From an uncultured Bacteroidales bacterium (GTDB lineage: Bacteria; Bacteroidota; Bacteroidia; Bacteroidales; Muribaculaceae), in contig CAMKGM010000002.1 in assembly GCA_946412245.1 (NCBI GenBank), positions 1 through 64,000 on the forward strand: a DNA stretch of 64,000 nucleotides. The letters are read 5' to 3'. Shown one piece after another: positions 56,618 to 64,000 of this stretch (positions are counted from its first letter, which is position 1; each line of letters begins with the position of its first letter). The translations under genes were made by a program, and so were the position numbers. A model generated the notes under the pieces. The model made no database searches. It was not told where the DNA came from and saw only the letters and a list, made by a program, of their open reading frames with translations.

Positions 56618-58444
56618 ATGAAACGGATATTTGCTTTAATCTCCCTTTGTGTGCTTGCGATTGCTGCATCGGTGCCGTGTGAGGCACAGTATAGCCGCGG
56701 CATGAACCGCCACTACAACAACTCAAGAAACCGCTCCTACGCCGACATTGTCGAGATTTTTGTCTCGTCGCCCGGCGAGTTGGAGAGTCGCATGCCCAAG
56801 GATATGTATAACCGCGTGCGACTGTTGCGCGTTGAGGGTTCGCTTAATGATAAGGACCTGAAGTTCATCACCAAACTTGCAAAGCGCAGCAAGGTGGTGA
56901 ATGAGTCAGACAAGGAGGTTGACAATTATCTGGACGTAGACCTGGAGCGTGCGCGCGTGAGCGAAAAGAGTCTGTTTGGGAGCAGCCAAGATGTGTTGCC
57001 GAGCAGTGCTTTTGAGTATGCCAGCCACTTGCGCTCGGTGGTGTTGCCGGAGCGGCTCAAGCGCATCGGTTCATCGGCCTTTCATTTGTGTTATGACCTG
57101 GAGGAGGTGATTATGCCGCCGCAAGTGATGGAACTGGGCGACTATGCCTTTGAGGGCTGTAGCCGATTGCACTACTTCATGGTGCCCACTATGCTCGAGG
57201 AGATAGGGCAGGAGTGCTTCAGTGGCTGTGAGGCATTGCGTCAGTTTCAGTTGCCCTCGACCATGCGTCGCATCGGTAAGCAGGCTTTTGACAAAAGCGC
57301 AGTGGTGGAATTGCGCATCCCCGCTTATTGCGAGATTGAAGAGGGCGGACTGGGCTACATGAGTCAGTTACAAGCTATTGAGGTGGCTCAAGGCAACAAC
57401 AACTTCAGTTCCATTGACCGTGCACTCTATGACCGCGACGGGCGCACACTGCTGCTCTATCCGGCGGCACGCACCGGCGAGTGCCGCTTGCCAAGCGGAC
57501 TGGAGGCCATTGCCCCGAAGGCTTTCTATAAAAGCAAGGTGAGCGCTGTTGATGTGCCGGCCTCAGTGACTTGGTTGGGCGAGTCGGCGTTCGAGGGTAG
57601 CGAAAAACTCACAAGCATTTGGTTGCCCGACGGCGTGACCGAATTGCCCGTCAAGGTGTTCAGCGACTGCGTGTCGCTACGCGATATAGAGATGGGTGCC
57701 ATCAGCAAGATGGGCGCTAATGCTTTTTATAACTGCAAGTCGTTGCAATCGTTCACGCTTGCGGGTCCCATTACCGCGGTGCCTGCATGCGCATTTGAGT
57801 ACTGTAGGGCCTTGAGCCGTGTAGAACTGCCGAGTAGCGTCACCGGTATAGGCGAGAAAGCATTTCATGAATGCAACGCGTTGCGTTCCATCGACATGGG
57901 TGGTTCTGTTACAAATTTGGGCAAGCAAGTGTTTGATCGGTGCTTCGCTCTGGAGCAAATTGACTTGCCGCAGGGTGTCACATCCATTCCTGAGAAACTG
58001 TTCTTTGAGTGCAAGGCGCTCAGGTCGGTAACGATGGGCTCGCAGGTGCGCAGCATCGGCAAGGAGGCGTTTCGCCGTTGCCAGAGTCTGATGAGTGTTG
58101 AAGTGCCGTCGTCGGTAAGCGTCATTGATAAAGAGACTTTCCGCGAATGCACGGCCCTGACAACGATCACTCTGAACGAGGGGCTACAGTCAATTGGCGA
58201 CAATGCGCTACGCGAGACCGCCATTCAGCAGTTGGTGCTCCCCTCAACAGTGAGGCAGCTTGGCAAGAAAATAACTGAAAAATGCAAGAGCCTGCAGCGC
58301 ATTGATTGTTATGCCGCCGTGCCGCCCGAACTCCCTGCGGTGAGCAGCGACAAGGTGCAAGTGTGCGTTCCCGCGGCGTCGGTTGAAGCCTATAAGAGTG
58401 CCAATAACTGGAAGAAGTTCAAATCGCTCAACCCCCTCCCATAA
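56618..58444 (+). CDS. BspA-like leucine-rich repeat protein (no dockerin)
   Basis: LPSSVTGIGEKAFHECNALRSIDMGGSVTNLGKQVFDRC repeats, signal peptide. Confidence 0.92.
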   Translation: MKRIFALISLCVLAIAASVPCEAQYSRGMNRHYNNSRNRSYADIVEIFVSSPGELESRMPKDMYNRVRLLRVEGSLNDKDLKFITKLAKRSKVVNESDKEVDNYLDVDLERARVSEKSLFGSSQDVLPSSAFEYASHLRSVVLPERLKRIGSSAFHLCYDLEEVIMPPQVMELGDYAFEGCSRLHYFMVPTMLEEIGQECFSGCEALRQFQLPSTMRRIGKQAFDKSAVVELRIPAYCEIEEGGLGYMSQLQAIEVAQGNNNFSSIDRALYDRDGRTLLLYPAARTGECRLPSGLEAIAPKAFYKSKVSAVDVPASVTWLGESAFEGSEKLTSIWLPDGVTELPVKVFSDCVSLRDIEMGAISKMGANAFYNCKSLQSFTLAGPITAVPACAFEYCRALSRVELPSSVTGIGEKAFHECNALRSIDMGGSVTNLGKQVFDRCFALEQIDLPQGVTSIPEKLFFECKALRSVTMGSQVRSIGKEAFRRCQSLMSVEVPSSVSVIDKETFRECTALTTITLNEGLQSIGDNALRETAIQQLVLPSTVRQLGKKITEKCKSLQRIDCYAAVPPELPAVSSDKVQVCVPAASVEAYKSANNWKKFKSLNPLP

Positions 58445-58476
58445 AAAGATTGATATCATCAAGGGTGGGTACAAAG

Positions 58477-58637
58477 GTAAAAGTGTCCATAAGTGGGTGT
58501 TTTTACCCAGTTATGGCAAGGTTTAGTGTTGTAAAAGTGTCCATAAGTGGGTGTTTTTACCCAGTTATGGCAAGGTTTGTGGTTGTAAAAGTGTCCGTAA
58601 GTGGGTGTTTTTATCCAGTTATGGCAAGGTTTTGGTT
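58477..58637. repeat. Three-copy 54-bp tandem repeat, each with a long hairpin
   Basis: gtaaaagtgtCCATAAgTGGGTgtttttACCCAgTTATGGcaaggtt at 58477, 58531, 58585. Confidence 0.95.
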
Positions 58638-59108
58638 ATGGCTGATGATGTGTTCAATGAACTCACGCACGGCTCCGTCGCCACCGCGCAAGGTGCAGTG
58701 GTAGTGGGCAATGGCTTTCACTTGCCGGCACGCGTCGGCAGGACAGGCGGTGAGTCCGCACCGCTCCATGCACACGATGTCCAGGATGTCATCGCCAATG
58801 TAGGCTACATTCTCGCCAGTACAACCATATTTTTCCATGAGTGCCAGGAGTGTGTCAAGTTTGTCGTGTCTGCCTTGGTGCAGTTCAGTGATGTGCAGTT
58901 CGCGGGCGCGGTTTTCGACAATCCGTGATGTGCGTCCCGTGATGATGGCGGGTACAATGCCGTTGGCGGGCAGCATCTCGTTGATGCCGTAGCCGTCGCG
59001 AATGTTGAACGACTTGAACAACTCGCCGTCAGGCCCCATATTGATTTTGCCGTCGGTGAGCGTCCCGTCAACGTCCATGACCAGTAGTTTGATGATGCTA
59101 TCGTTCAT
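58611..59108 (-). CDS. kdsC: KdsC-like HAD phosphatase (3-deoxy-D-manno-octulosonate 8-phosphate phosphatase)
   Basis: LLVMDVDGTLTDGKI, ITGRTSRIVENRARELHI, YIGDDILDIVCM. Confidence 0.88.
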   Translation of the reverse strand: MNDSIIKLLVMDVDGTLTDGKINMGPDGELFKSFNIRDGYGINEMLPANGIVPAIITGRTSRIVENRARELHITELHQGRHDKLDTLLALMEKYGCTGENVAYIGDDILDIVCMERCGLTACPADACRQVKAIAHYHCTLRGGDGAVREFIEHIISHNQNLAITG

Positions 59109-59112
59109 GAGT

Positions 59113-59766
59113 TTATTCTCCGCACTCGTGTTTTATGTTGTCTATGATGTTTTTATAAGATTCGTTGTGGCCGAATAGTGACGATGTGCCCAGCACAAAA
59201 CCGTCCACGCCATGCAGACTCCAGCGCTTCATGCGCTCCAGTGTGCAGGCACCGTCCATGATGATTTCAAGATTGTAATCGCTCTTGAGTTTGACGAGTT
59301 TCTCCAGTTTGCGGTCCACGTGTGGCAGATAGACGTGTCCGGCGTGTCCCGGTTTGACCCCCATCACCAAAATAGTGTCGACCAGTTCGTAGTAGTCTTG
59401 CAGGCTCTCGATGGTGGTCTCAGGGTTGATAACGATGCCGGGACGCTTGCCCACTTCCCTGATTTTCTGAATCACTTTCTTGGGGTGTGAGTCTGAATCG
59501 GGGTGGAAGTAGATGATGTCCACACCGGCATCGGCAAACATCTTGATGTACCGGTTCGGTTCCATGATCATCAAGTGCAGCTCGGTGAGCAGCGACGTGT
59601 TGCGGCAAATCGATTTTACGTCGCCCAGACCCAGTGCGAAGTTGGGGACATATTGTCCGTCCATGACGTCCAGGTGAAGTCGTGTAGCGCCTGCAGCCTC
59701 AAGCGTCAGAACCACATGCTTGAGGTTGTCGAAGTTGGCGCACATTAATGATGGAGAGTATATCAT
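59113..59766 (-). CDS. Ribulose-phosphate 3-epimerase family protein, divergent
   Basis: SPSLMCANFDNL, LHLDVMDGQYVPNFALG, ELHLMIMEP; PGHAGHVY replaces PGFGGQ. Confidence 0.85.
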   Translation of the reverse strand: MIYSPSLMCANFDNLKHVVLTLEAAGATRLHLDVMDGQYVPNFALGLGDVKSICRNTSLLTELHLMIMEPNRYIKMFADAGVDIIYFHPDSDSHPKKVIQKIREVGKRPGIVINPETTIESLQDYYELVDTILVMGVKPGHAGHVYLPHVDRKLEKLVKLKSDYNLEIIMDGACTLERMKRWSLHGVDGFVLGTSSLFGHNESYKNIIDNIKHECGE

Positions 59767-60668
59767 AGGTCGTTGTCGCGCATTTTTGAAACGAAAGCCA
59801 GTTCCACACCGGTGGTGACAAGTCGCTCACCCGGCCATAGCACGATGGTGCTGCCCGGTGCCACGGTCATGCCGTCGCAGTCAAGTGTGCCCTTCACGAA
59901 GGTGAAGCACTCAAGCACGGGGCTTTCGTTGGTGTACGATGCGGTGCCGTTTATCAGTTTTGTACTATAGGTTTTTTCTTGAATTTCGCCCTCGGTGGCA
60001 TAGTTGCGGGTGTGTGACTTCAGACCGATGTTCAGGGCTTGTGTCGCTTGCACCACATGGAGCTCGCGCTTGTTGCCGTCGGCATCAATGCGGTCGTAGT
60101 CATAGAAACGATAAGTGAAGTCTGAACCTTCCTCAATTTCATACACCAGGCTACCGGCTGTGATGGCATGCAGCGTGCCCGGTTCCACAAACACATAGTC
60201 GCCTTGCTTCACCGCCAGCGTGTCGGCCATCTCCATAAACTGCTCCCGCTCTATCATGAACCGCTCCTGTTGCAGGTCGCGGCAGGTGCAACCGTTGATG
60301 ATGGTGCCCGATGTGGGAGCGTCGATGAAGTACCACGACTCGCGCTTGCCGCGTGTGCCGGGAGCCATGGCATGAGCCATCTCGTCGGTGGGATGTACCT
60401 GAACGCTCAGATTCTCATGTGCCTCGGTCAGCGCCAGCGTGAGCGGGAAGTACTCATATTGAGCCATTCCCACCTCGTGCTTGAACAGCGGGAATACCTC
60501 GTTCAGGCACCGCCCCTTCCACTGTCCGTTCAGAATCTCGTTGGAGATGCCTTCGCGGCAGTAAAGTGAGTACAGATGCCCTATGCGGTCGCCCTCCACG
60601 CCCGTTAACCGGCTAATCTTGGGGCCGCCCCAAATGGTGCTGTGTATGATTCTCTTGAGTATCAGCAT
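59763..60668 (-). CDS. manA: Type I mannose-6-phosphate isomerase
   Basis: IWGGPKIS, LSVQVHPTDEMAHAM, GDYVFVEPGTLHAI. Confidence 0.9.
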   Translation of the reverse strand: MLILKRIIHSTIWGGPKISRLTGVEGDRIGHLYSLYCREGISNEILNGQWKGRCLNEVFPLFKHEVGMAQYEYFPLTLALTEAHENLSVQVHPTDEMAHAMAPGTRGKRESWYFIDAPTSGTIINGCTCRDLQQERFMIEREQFMEMADTLAVKQGDYVFVEPGTLHAITAGSLVYEIEEGSDFTYRFYDYDRIDADGNKRELHVVQATQALNIGLKSHTRNYATEGEIQEKTYSTKLINGTASYTNESPVLECFTFVKGTLDCDGMTVAPGSTIVLWPGERLVTTGVELAFVSKMRDNDL

Positions 60669-60680
60669 GATTGCGTTGTG

Positions 60681-61478
60681 TCAAAGTGTTTCCGTTGCGA
60701 TTTCCCTGATGCGCATGAGTTGGTTCAACAAGGCATCTACCCGGTCGAGTCGGAGCATGCAACTGCCGTCGCACAGGGCATTGGCAGGGTCATTGTGCAC
60801 CTCCATGAACAAGCCGCTCAGCACGCCGGTTGCCACGGCCGCTTTGGCCAGGTAGGGCACATATTCGCTCTTGCCGCTGTTGCCGTAGTTGAAGCCGCCA
60901 CCGCTAATCTGCACACTGTGAGTGGCATCAAAGATTACGGGGTAGCCCAGTCTCGACAGTCTCACCAGCCCGGTCATGTCTACCACCAGCGTGTTGTAAC
61001 CGAAGCAGTTACCGCGCTCGCAAAGCATGAAGTCGTGGCAACCGAAGTATTCCATCTTGCTCACCACATTGTTCATCTCCTCAGGGCTTGAGAACTGCGC
61101 CTTCTTGATGTTGACCGTCTTGCCGGTCATGGCCGCAGCCTTGAGCAGGTCGGTCTGTCGGCACAGGAAGGCGGGAATTTGGATGATGTCGGCCACCTCG
61201 GCCACGGGCTGAGCCTGATGAGGCTCGTGGATGTCAGTGACAATCTTCACGCCCACCTCGTTCTTGGCCTTTTCTAAAATGCGCAGACCCTCTTCCAGGC
61301 CCGGGCCTCGATAGTTGGTCGCCTTGGTGCGATTGGCCTTGTCCCATGACGCCTTGAAGTAGAAGTCCACGTCATAGCCCTCGGCGATGCGCTTGAGCGA
61401 CTCGGCCATAAACATCACATTGTCCTGTGACTCAATCACACAGGGACCGGCGAGCAGTTTGAATTTATTGTCAGTCAT
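60681..61478 (-). CDS. kdsA: 3-deoxy-8-phosphooctulonate synthase
   Basis: LLAGPCVIESQDNVMFMAESLKRI, FKASWDKANRT, GLRILEKAK, CERGNCFGYNTLVVDMTGL. Confidence 0.95.
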   Translation of the reverse strand: MTDNKFKLLAGPCVIESQDNVMFMAESLKRIAEGYDVDFYFKASWDKANRTKATNYRGPGLEEGLRILEKAKNEVGVKIVTDIHEPHQAQPVAEVADIIQIPAFLCRQTDLLKAAAMTGKTVNIKKAQFSSPEEMNNVVSKMEYFGCHDFMLCERGNCFGYNTLVVDMTGLVRLSRLGYPVIFDATHSVQISGGGFNYGNSGKSEYVPYLAKAAVATGVLSGLFMEVHNDPANALCDGSCMLRLDRVDALLNQLMRIREIATETL

Positions 61479-61552
61479 CAATAGTCGTTTCTTGTTGATA
61501 ATAAGCCCGGGAGTCATCCCGTAGCCATTCCTGTATAGCATTAAGATAGACG

Positions 61553-61560
61553 CAAAATTA
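61553..61560 (-). promoter_or_regulatory. -7 element TAATTTTG of the kdsA operon
   Basis: caaaatta on + strand upstream of kdsA. Confidence 0.5.
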
Positions 61561-61605
61561 ATAATAATATGTGATACTGACCCACATTTTACTGAAAAAA
61601 TGCCT

Positions 61606-61622
61606 GTCCTGTCGCAATTCAG
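61606..61622. repeat. Left copy of 17-bp direct repeat flanking the ATPase gene
   Basis: GTCCTGTCGCAATTCAG; right copy GTCCTGCCGCAATTCAG at 62937-62953. Confidence 0.85.
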
Positions 61623-61728
61623 ACTAGTCATGCGGTGATTCTGACATAAATCCTAATGACAGAATTGGGTTTAATAGGTATGATATGATTCAATTTTTTG
61701 TCCAAAAGCTTGCAAGTGTGAAAAAATA

Positions 61729-61773
61729 TTGCGTAATTTGCGTGACGTAATTTGCGTGACGCGATTTACGCAA
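61729..61773. promoter_or_regulatory. Tandem and inverted repeats upstream of the ATPase gene
   Basis: GTAATTTGCGTGAC x2 (61733-61746, 61747-61760); TTGCGTAA (61729) / TTACGCAA (61766). Confidence 0.7.
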
Positions 61774-61807
61774 AATATATAGAAGCAATCATTAAAATGT
61801 TGATACA

Positions 61808-62926
61808 ATGAAAAATCCTTTTTTGAAATATGGTTATCAAGGCGCTGAATACTTTTGTGATCGTGAATCCGAGACGATAACAATAAGTAGAACTATGAGC
61901 GGTGGTGCAAGCAATGTCACACTCATTTCGCCACGCAGAATGGGCAAGACAGGGTTAATTAAACATGCATTTGAAATAATGCGCGAAGATAATCCACAAG
62001 CGATATTTATGTATATAGACCTATTGCCCACCCGTAGTTTCAGCCAGTTTATACAACTTTTTGGCGAGAGTGTACTGAAAGCCGTTGAAGGTCAAGCATC
62101 ACTTTTTAAACGTATTATTGATGTGTTAAAATCATTGCGACCGGTATTCTCTACCGATGTAATTACGGGGTCTCCCACTGTTTCACTTACAGTAGAGTCC
62201 AATGAAGCTGAGGTTACAATTCAACGCATTTTCGATATGCTTGACAATATGGGGAAGGATTGTTATATAGCATTTGATGAGTTTCAACAAATTGGTAACT
62301 ATCCTGAAGATAACGTAGAGGCATTGTTGCGTTCGCGCATTCAGTTTCTGAAAAATGTACGTTTTATATTTGCCGGAAGTAGTCAGCACATGATGACCCA
62401 AATGTTTATGTCGGCAAAACGTCCTTTCTTCAATAGTACCCAAATTGTGACCCTGAAGCCCATTAATGAAGATGTTTACTACACATGGGCTAATCATTTC
62501 TTTGAAATAAAAGGCGGAAAGTTGAGCCGAGATGTGTTTCATGCATTATATACAAGCCTTGAGGGGCACACGTGGTATATGCAAGCTGTGTTGAATCGCT
62601 TATATGAGAATCATAGCAACGTTGATGAAGTCGCCCAGTATCAGCAGGCAATAACATCAATTGTAGAGGAATATAAAGACTATTATCAAAGTGTCTTGCA
62701 ATTGCTCACCGGCAATCAGACTAAGGTGCTGTATGCGATAGCGAGTGAAGGTAAGGTGCAAGCAATCAATGAGAGTTCCTTTATTAAACGTTATGACCTC
62801 AAGGCCAGCAGTAGCGTGAATACTTCCTTGAAAGCTCTCTGTGCCAAAGAATTGGTTAGTCGTAATGGTAGAACCTATGAGTTGACCGACCGCTTTTTTG
62901 CCATCTACTTGCGCATTTATCTCTAA
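61808..62926 (+). CDS. AAA/STAND-like ATP-binding protein (archaeal-type ATPase family)
   Basis: LISPRRMGKTGLIKHAF Walker A, CYIAFDEFQQI Walker B, C-terminal winged-helix-like region. Confidence 0.85.
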   Translation: MKNPFLKYGYQGAEYFCDRESETITISRTMSGGASNVTLISPRRMGKTGLIKHAFEIMREDNPQAIFMYIDLLPTRSFSQFIQLFGESVLKAVEGQASLFKRIIDVLKSLRPVFSTDVITGSPTVSLTVESNEAEVTIQRIFDMLDNMGKDCYIAFDEFQQIGNYPEDNVEALLRSRIQFLKNVRFIFAGSSQHMMTQMFMSAKRPFFNSTQIVTLKPINEDVYYTWANHFFEIKGGKLSRDVFHALYTSLEGHTWYMQAVLNRLYENHSNVDEVAQYQQAITSIVEEYKDYYQSVLQLLTGNQTKVLYAIASEGKVQAINESSFIKRYDLKASSSVNTSLKALCAKELVSRNGRTYELTDRFFAIYLRIYL

Positions 62927-62936
62927 GTGATGTGAA

Positions 62937-62953
62937 GTCCTGCCGCAATTCAG
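62937..62953. repeat. Right copy of 17-bp direct repeat, overlaps M64 peptidase stop codon
   Basis: GTCCTGCCGCAATTCAG, 16/17 identical to 61606-61622. Confidence 0.85.
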
Positions 62954-64000
62954 GGCCGGTAATGGTTGATGACGCGGGCGATGGCATTGCGGCACACGGG
63001 GCAGAAGATGGGCACCTTGAGCGTGCGCATCATGCAGTTGGGGCAGGGGCGGTACACGCCCTTGAGGCAGCAGCCGGCGCCCTCATAGAGTCCCAGCGTT
63101 GCGGTGTCGAGGTTGTCGTCAGTGGTGTGCTCCACCTTTAGTGCCACTGCATCGGGTAGCATATCCTTCCACTTCGCGTCAAAATCGGCGAGCGTGGTGA
63201 TGTTGGGCGCCCAGGGTTCAATGTCGCGCGGGAAGTCGTTCATTTCCTCACCTTCGTAGGCATACTCGTCGGCCAGTCCGGCAAACGAGTGTCCAAATTC
63301 GTGCACCAGCACCTCGATGAACTTTTTGTGCTTGGTCATGAGCAGGTTCATGGAGTTGTAGATGCCTCCGCCGCCATATTTGTCGGTATTCACCATCACG
63401 ATGATGTGCTCGTAGGGCGTGCCGGCGAGTAGGTCGTGCATGCGCTTCATGCGCAGCGTGGTGAGGTAGCGGTCCATCCCGAAGGTGTCGAAACTCGAGC
63501 CTAGCGTGGTTTCGTGCCAAATGCCCTCGGAAGGAATTGACGGTCCGCTGTCCTGCGAGGGTGTGCACACGGCAATGACTCTGAAACGGTTGCGCAGCGA
63601 CTTGAATGGCTCATACGAGAAAAGACCCTCGGTACCCTTGCGGCAGTCCTCGAGATAATCGTCCATCTCTTTCGGGGTGTAACCCTCGGCCACAAAGGCG
63701 ATGTTGATGGCGTGTTCAGGGTCGGCAGGCTCGTTGAGCGTGATGTAGGAGGGTGCTTTCTCGCCGATGCGCCGCAGGGTGTAGTCCTTTGGATTCACCC
63801 CGTGCCGGATGGTAGCAGTGGCTTCGTGGCGCGGGTTGAACAGGGTGAGGCACACCACCACCGAGTCGCGTGGCATGGGCAGCAACTGTACACACTCAAA
63901 CGACTTGGGTGCTCGTCGGGCATCGGGCAAGTCGAGCCACTCCTGGAACAGGGTGCTGAAGGCCTGGCGGTAGATGACATCGCCGGTCGAGGCCAGCTGC
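62950..64000 (-). CDS. M64 family (IgA peptidase-like) metallopeptidase, 5' end beyond window
   Basis: LVHEFGHSFAGLADEYAYE zinc motif; reading frame remains open from 63930 to the window edge (…YRQAFSTLFQEWLDLPDARRAPKSF). Confidence 0.92.
   Translation of the reverse strand, partial: QLASTGDVIYRQAFSTLFQEWLDLPDARRAPKSFECVQLLPMPRDSVVVCLTLFNPRHEATATIRHGVNPKDYTLRRIGEKAPSYITLNEPADPEHAINIAFVAEGYTPKEMDDYLEDCRKGTEGLFSYEPFKSLRNRFRVIAVCTPSQDSGPSIPSEGIWHETTLGSSFDTFGMDRYLTTLRMKRMHDLLAGTPYEHIIVMVNTDKYGGGGIYNSMNLLMTKHKKFIEVLVHEFGHSFAGLADEYAYEGEEMNDFPRDIEPWAPNITTLADFDAKWKDMLPDAVALKVEHTTDDNLDTATLGLYEGAGCCLKGVYRPCPNCMMRTLKVPIFCPVCRNAIARVINHYRP

Noticed and set aside
58477-58637. Possible small CRISPR array
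   Set aside because: Spacer-like segments are only ~7 bp and nearly identical, copies are tandem 54-bp units, and no cas genes are present.

Overview
The window is a Bacteroidales-type chromosome segment: promoters of the TAnnTTTG class, SusD and BspA-like LRR proteins, DUF4292/DUF6452-type proteins. Most of it is housekeeping: mnmE, pepT, tRNA-Lys, a small SRP RNA that the ORF track misses, pyrE, comF, recX, hppA, dut, greA, dgt, pnp, HU, tandem rhomboids, M3 and M64 peptidases, and a KDO-related operon (kdsA, manA, an Rpe-like epimerase, kdsC).

The most unusual parts are these. (1) An accessory island at ~3.06-9.05 kb carries an AbiEi/AbiEii pair with a very strong promoter-spanning inverted repeat, a four-helix-bundle suffix protein next to a strictly 9-bp-phased CTAG array, an XRE regulator, and a 480-aa CoiA-like nuclease / Cys-cluster / SLOG fusion. 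The island is bracketed by two diverged direct copies of the 5' end of a NUC-type endonuclease gene. (2) Three separate loci (6.36, 12.44-12.60 and 45.46 kb) carry core-plus-variable-filler arrays with exact 9-bp or 7-bp phasing. (3) An intergenic region at 12.2 kb has five GTAC cores at 21/22/21/22-bp spacing, followed by a 22-bp palindrome. (4) Two structured arrays lie next to the 3' ends of LRR genes: a 20-bp-period mini-hairpin array with a compensatory change, and a 54-bp-period hairpin array. (5) A SusD-like protein has an N-terminal dockerin pair and no SusC partner. (6) A complete-looking terminase large subunit sits alone. (7) A STAND/AAA-like ATPase gene is flanked by a 17-bp near-perfect direct repeat that overlaps the stop codon of the neighbouring gene. 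All assignments come from reading the sequence; no database search was run.
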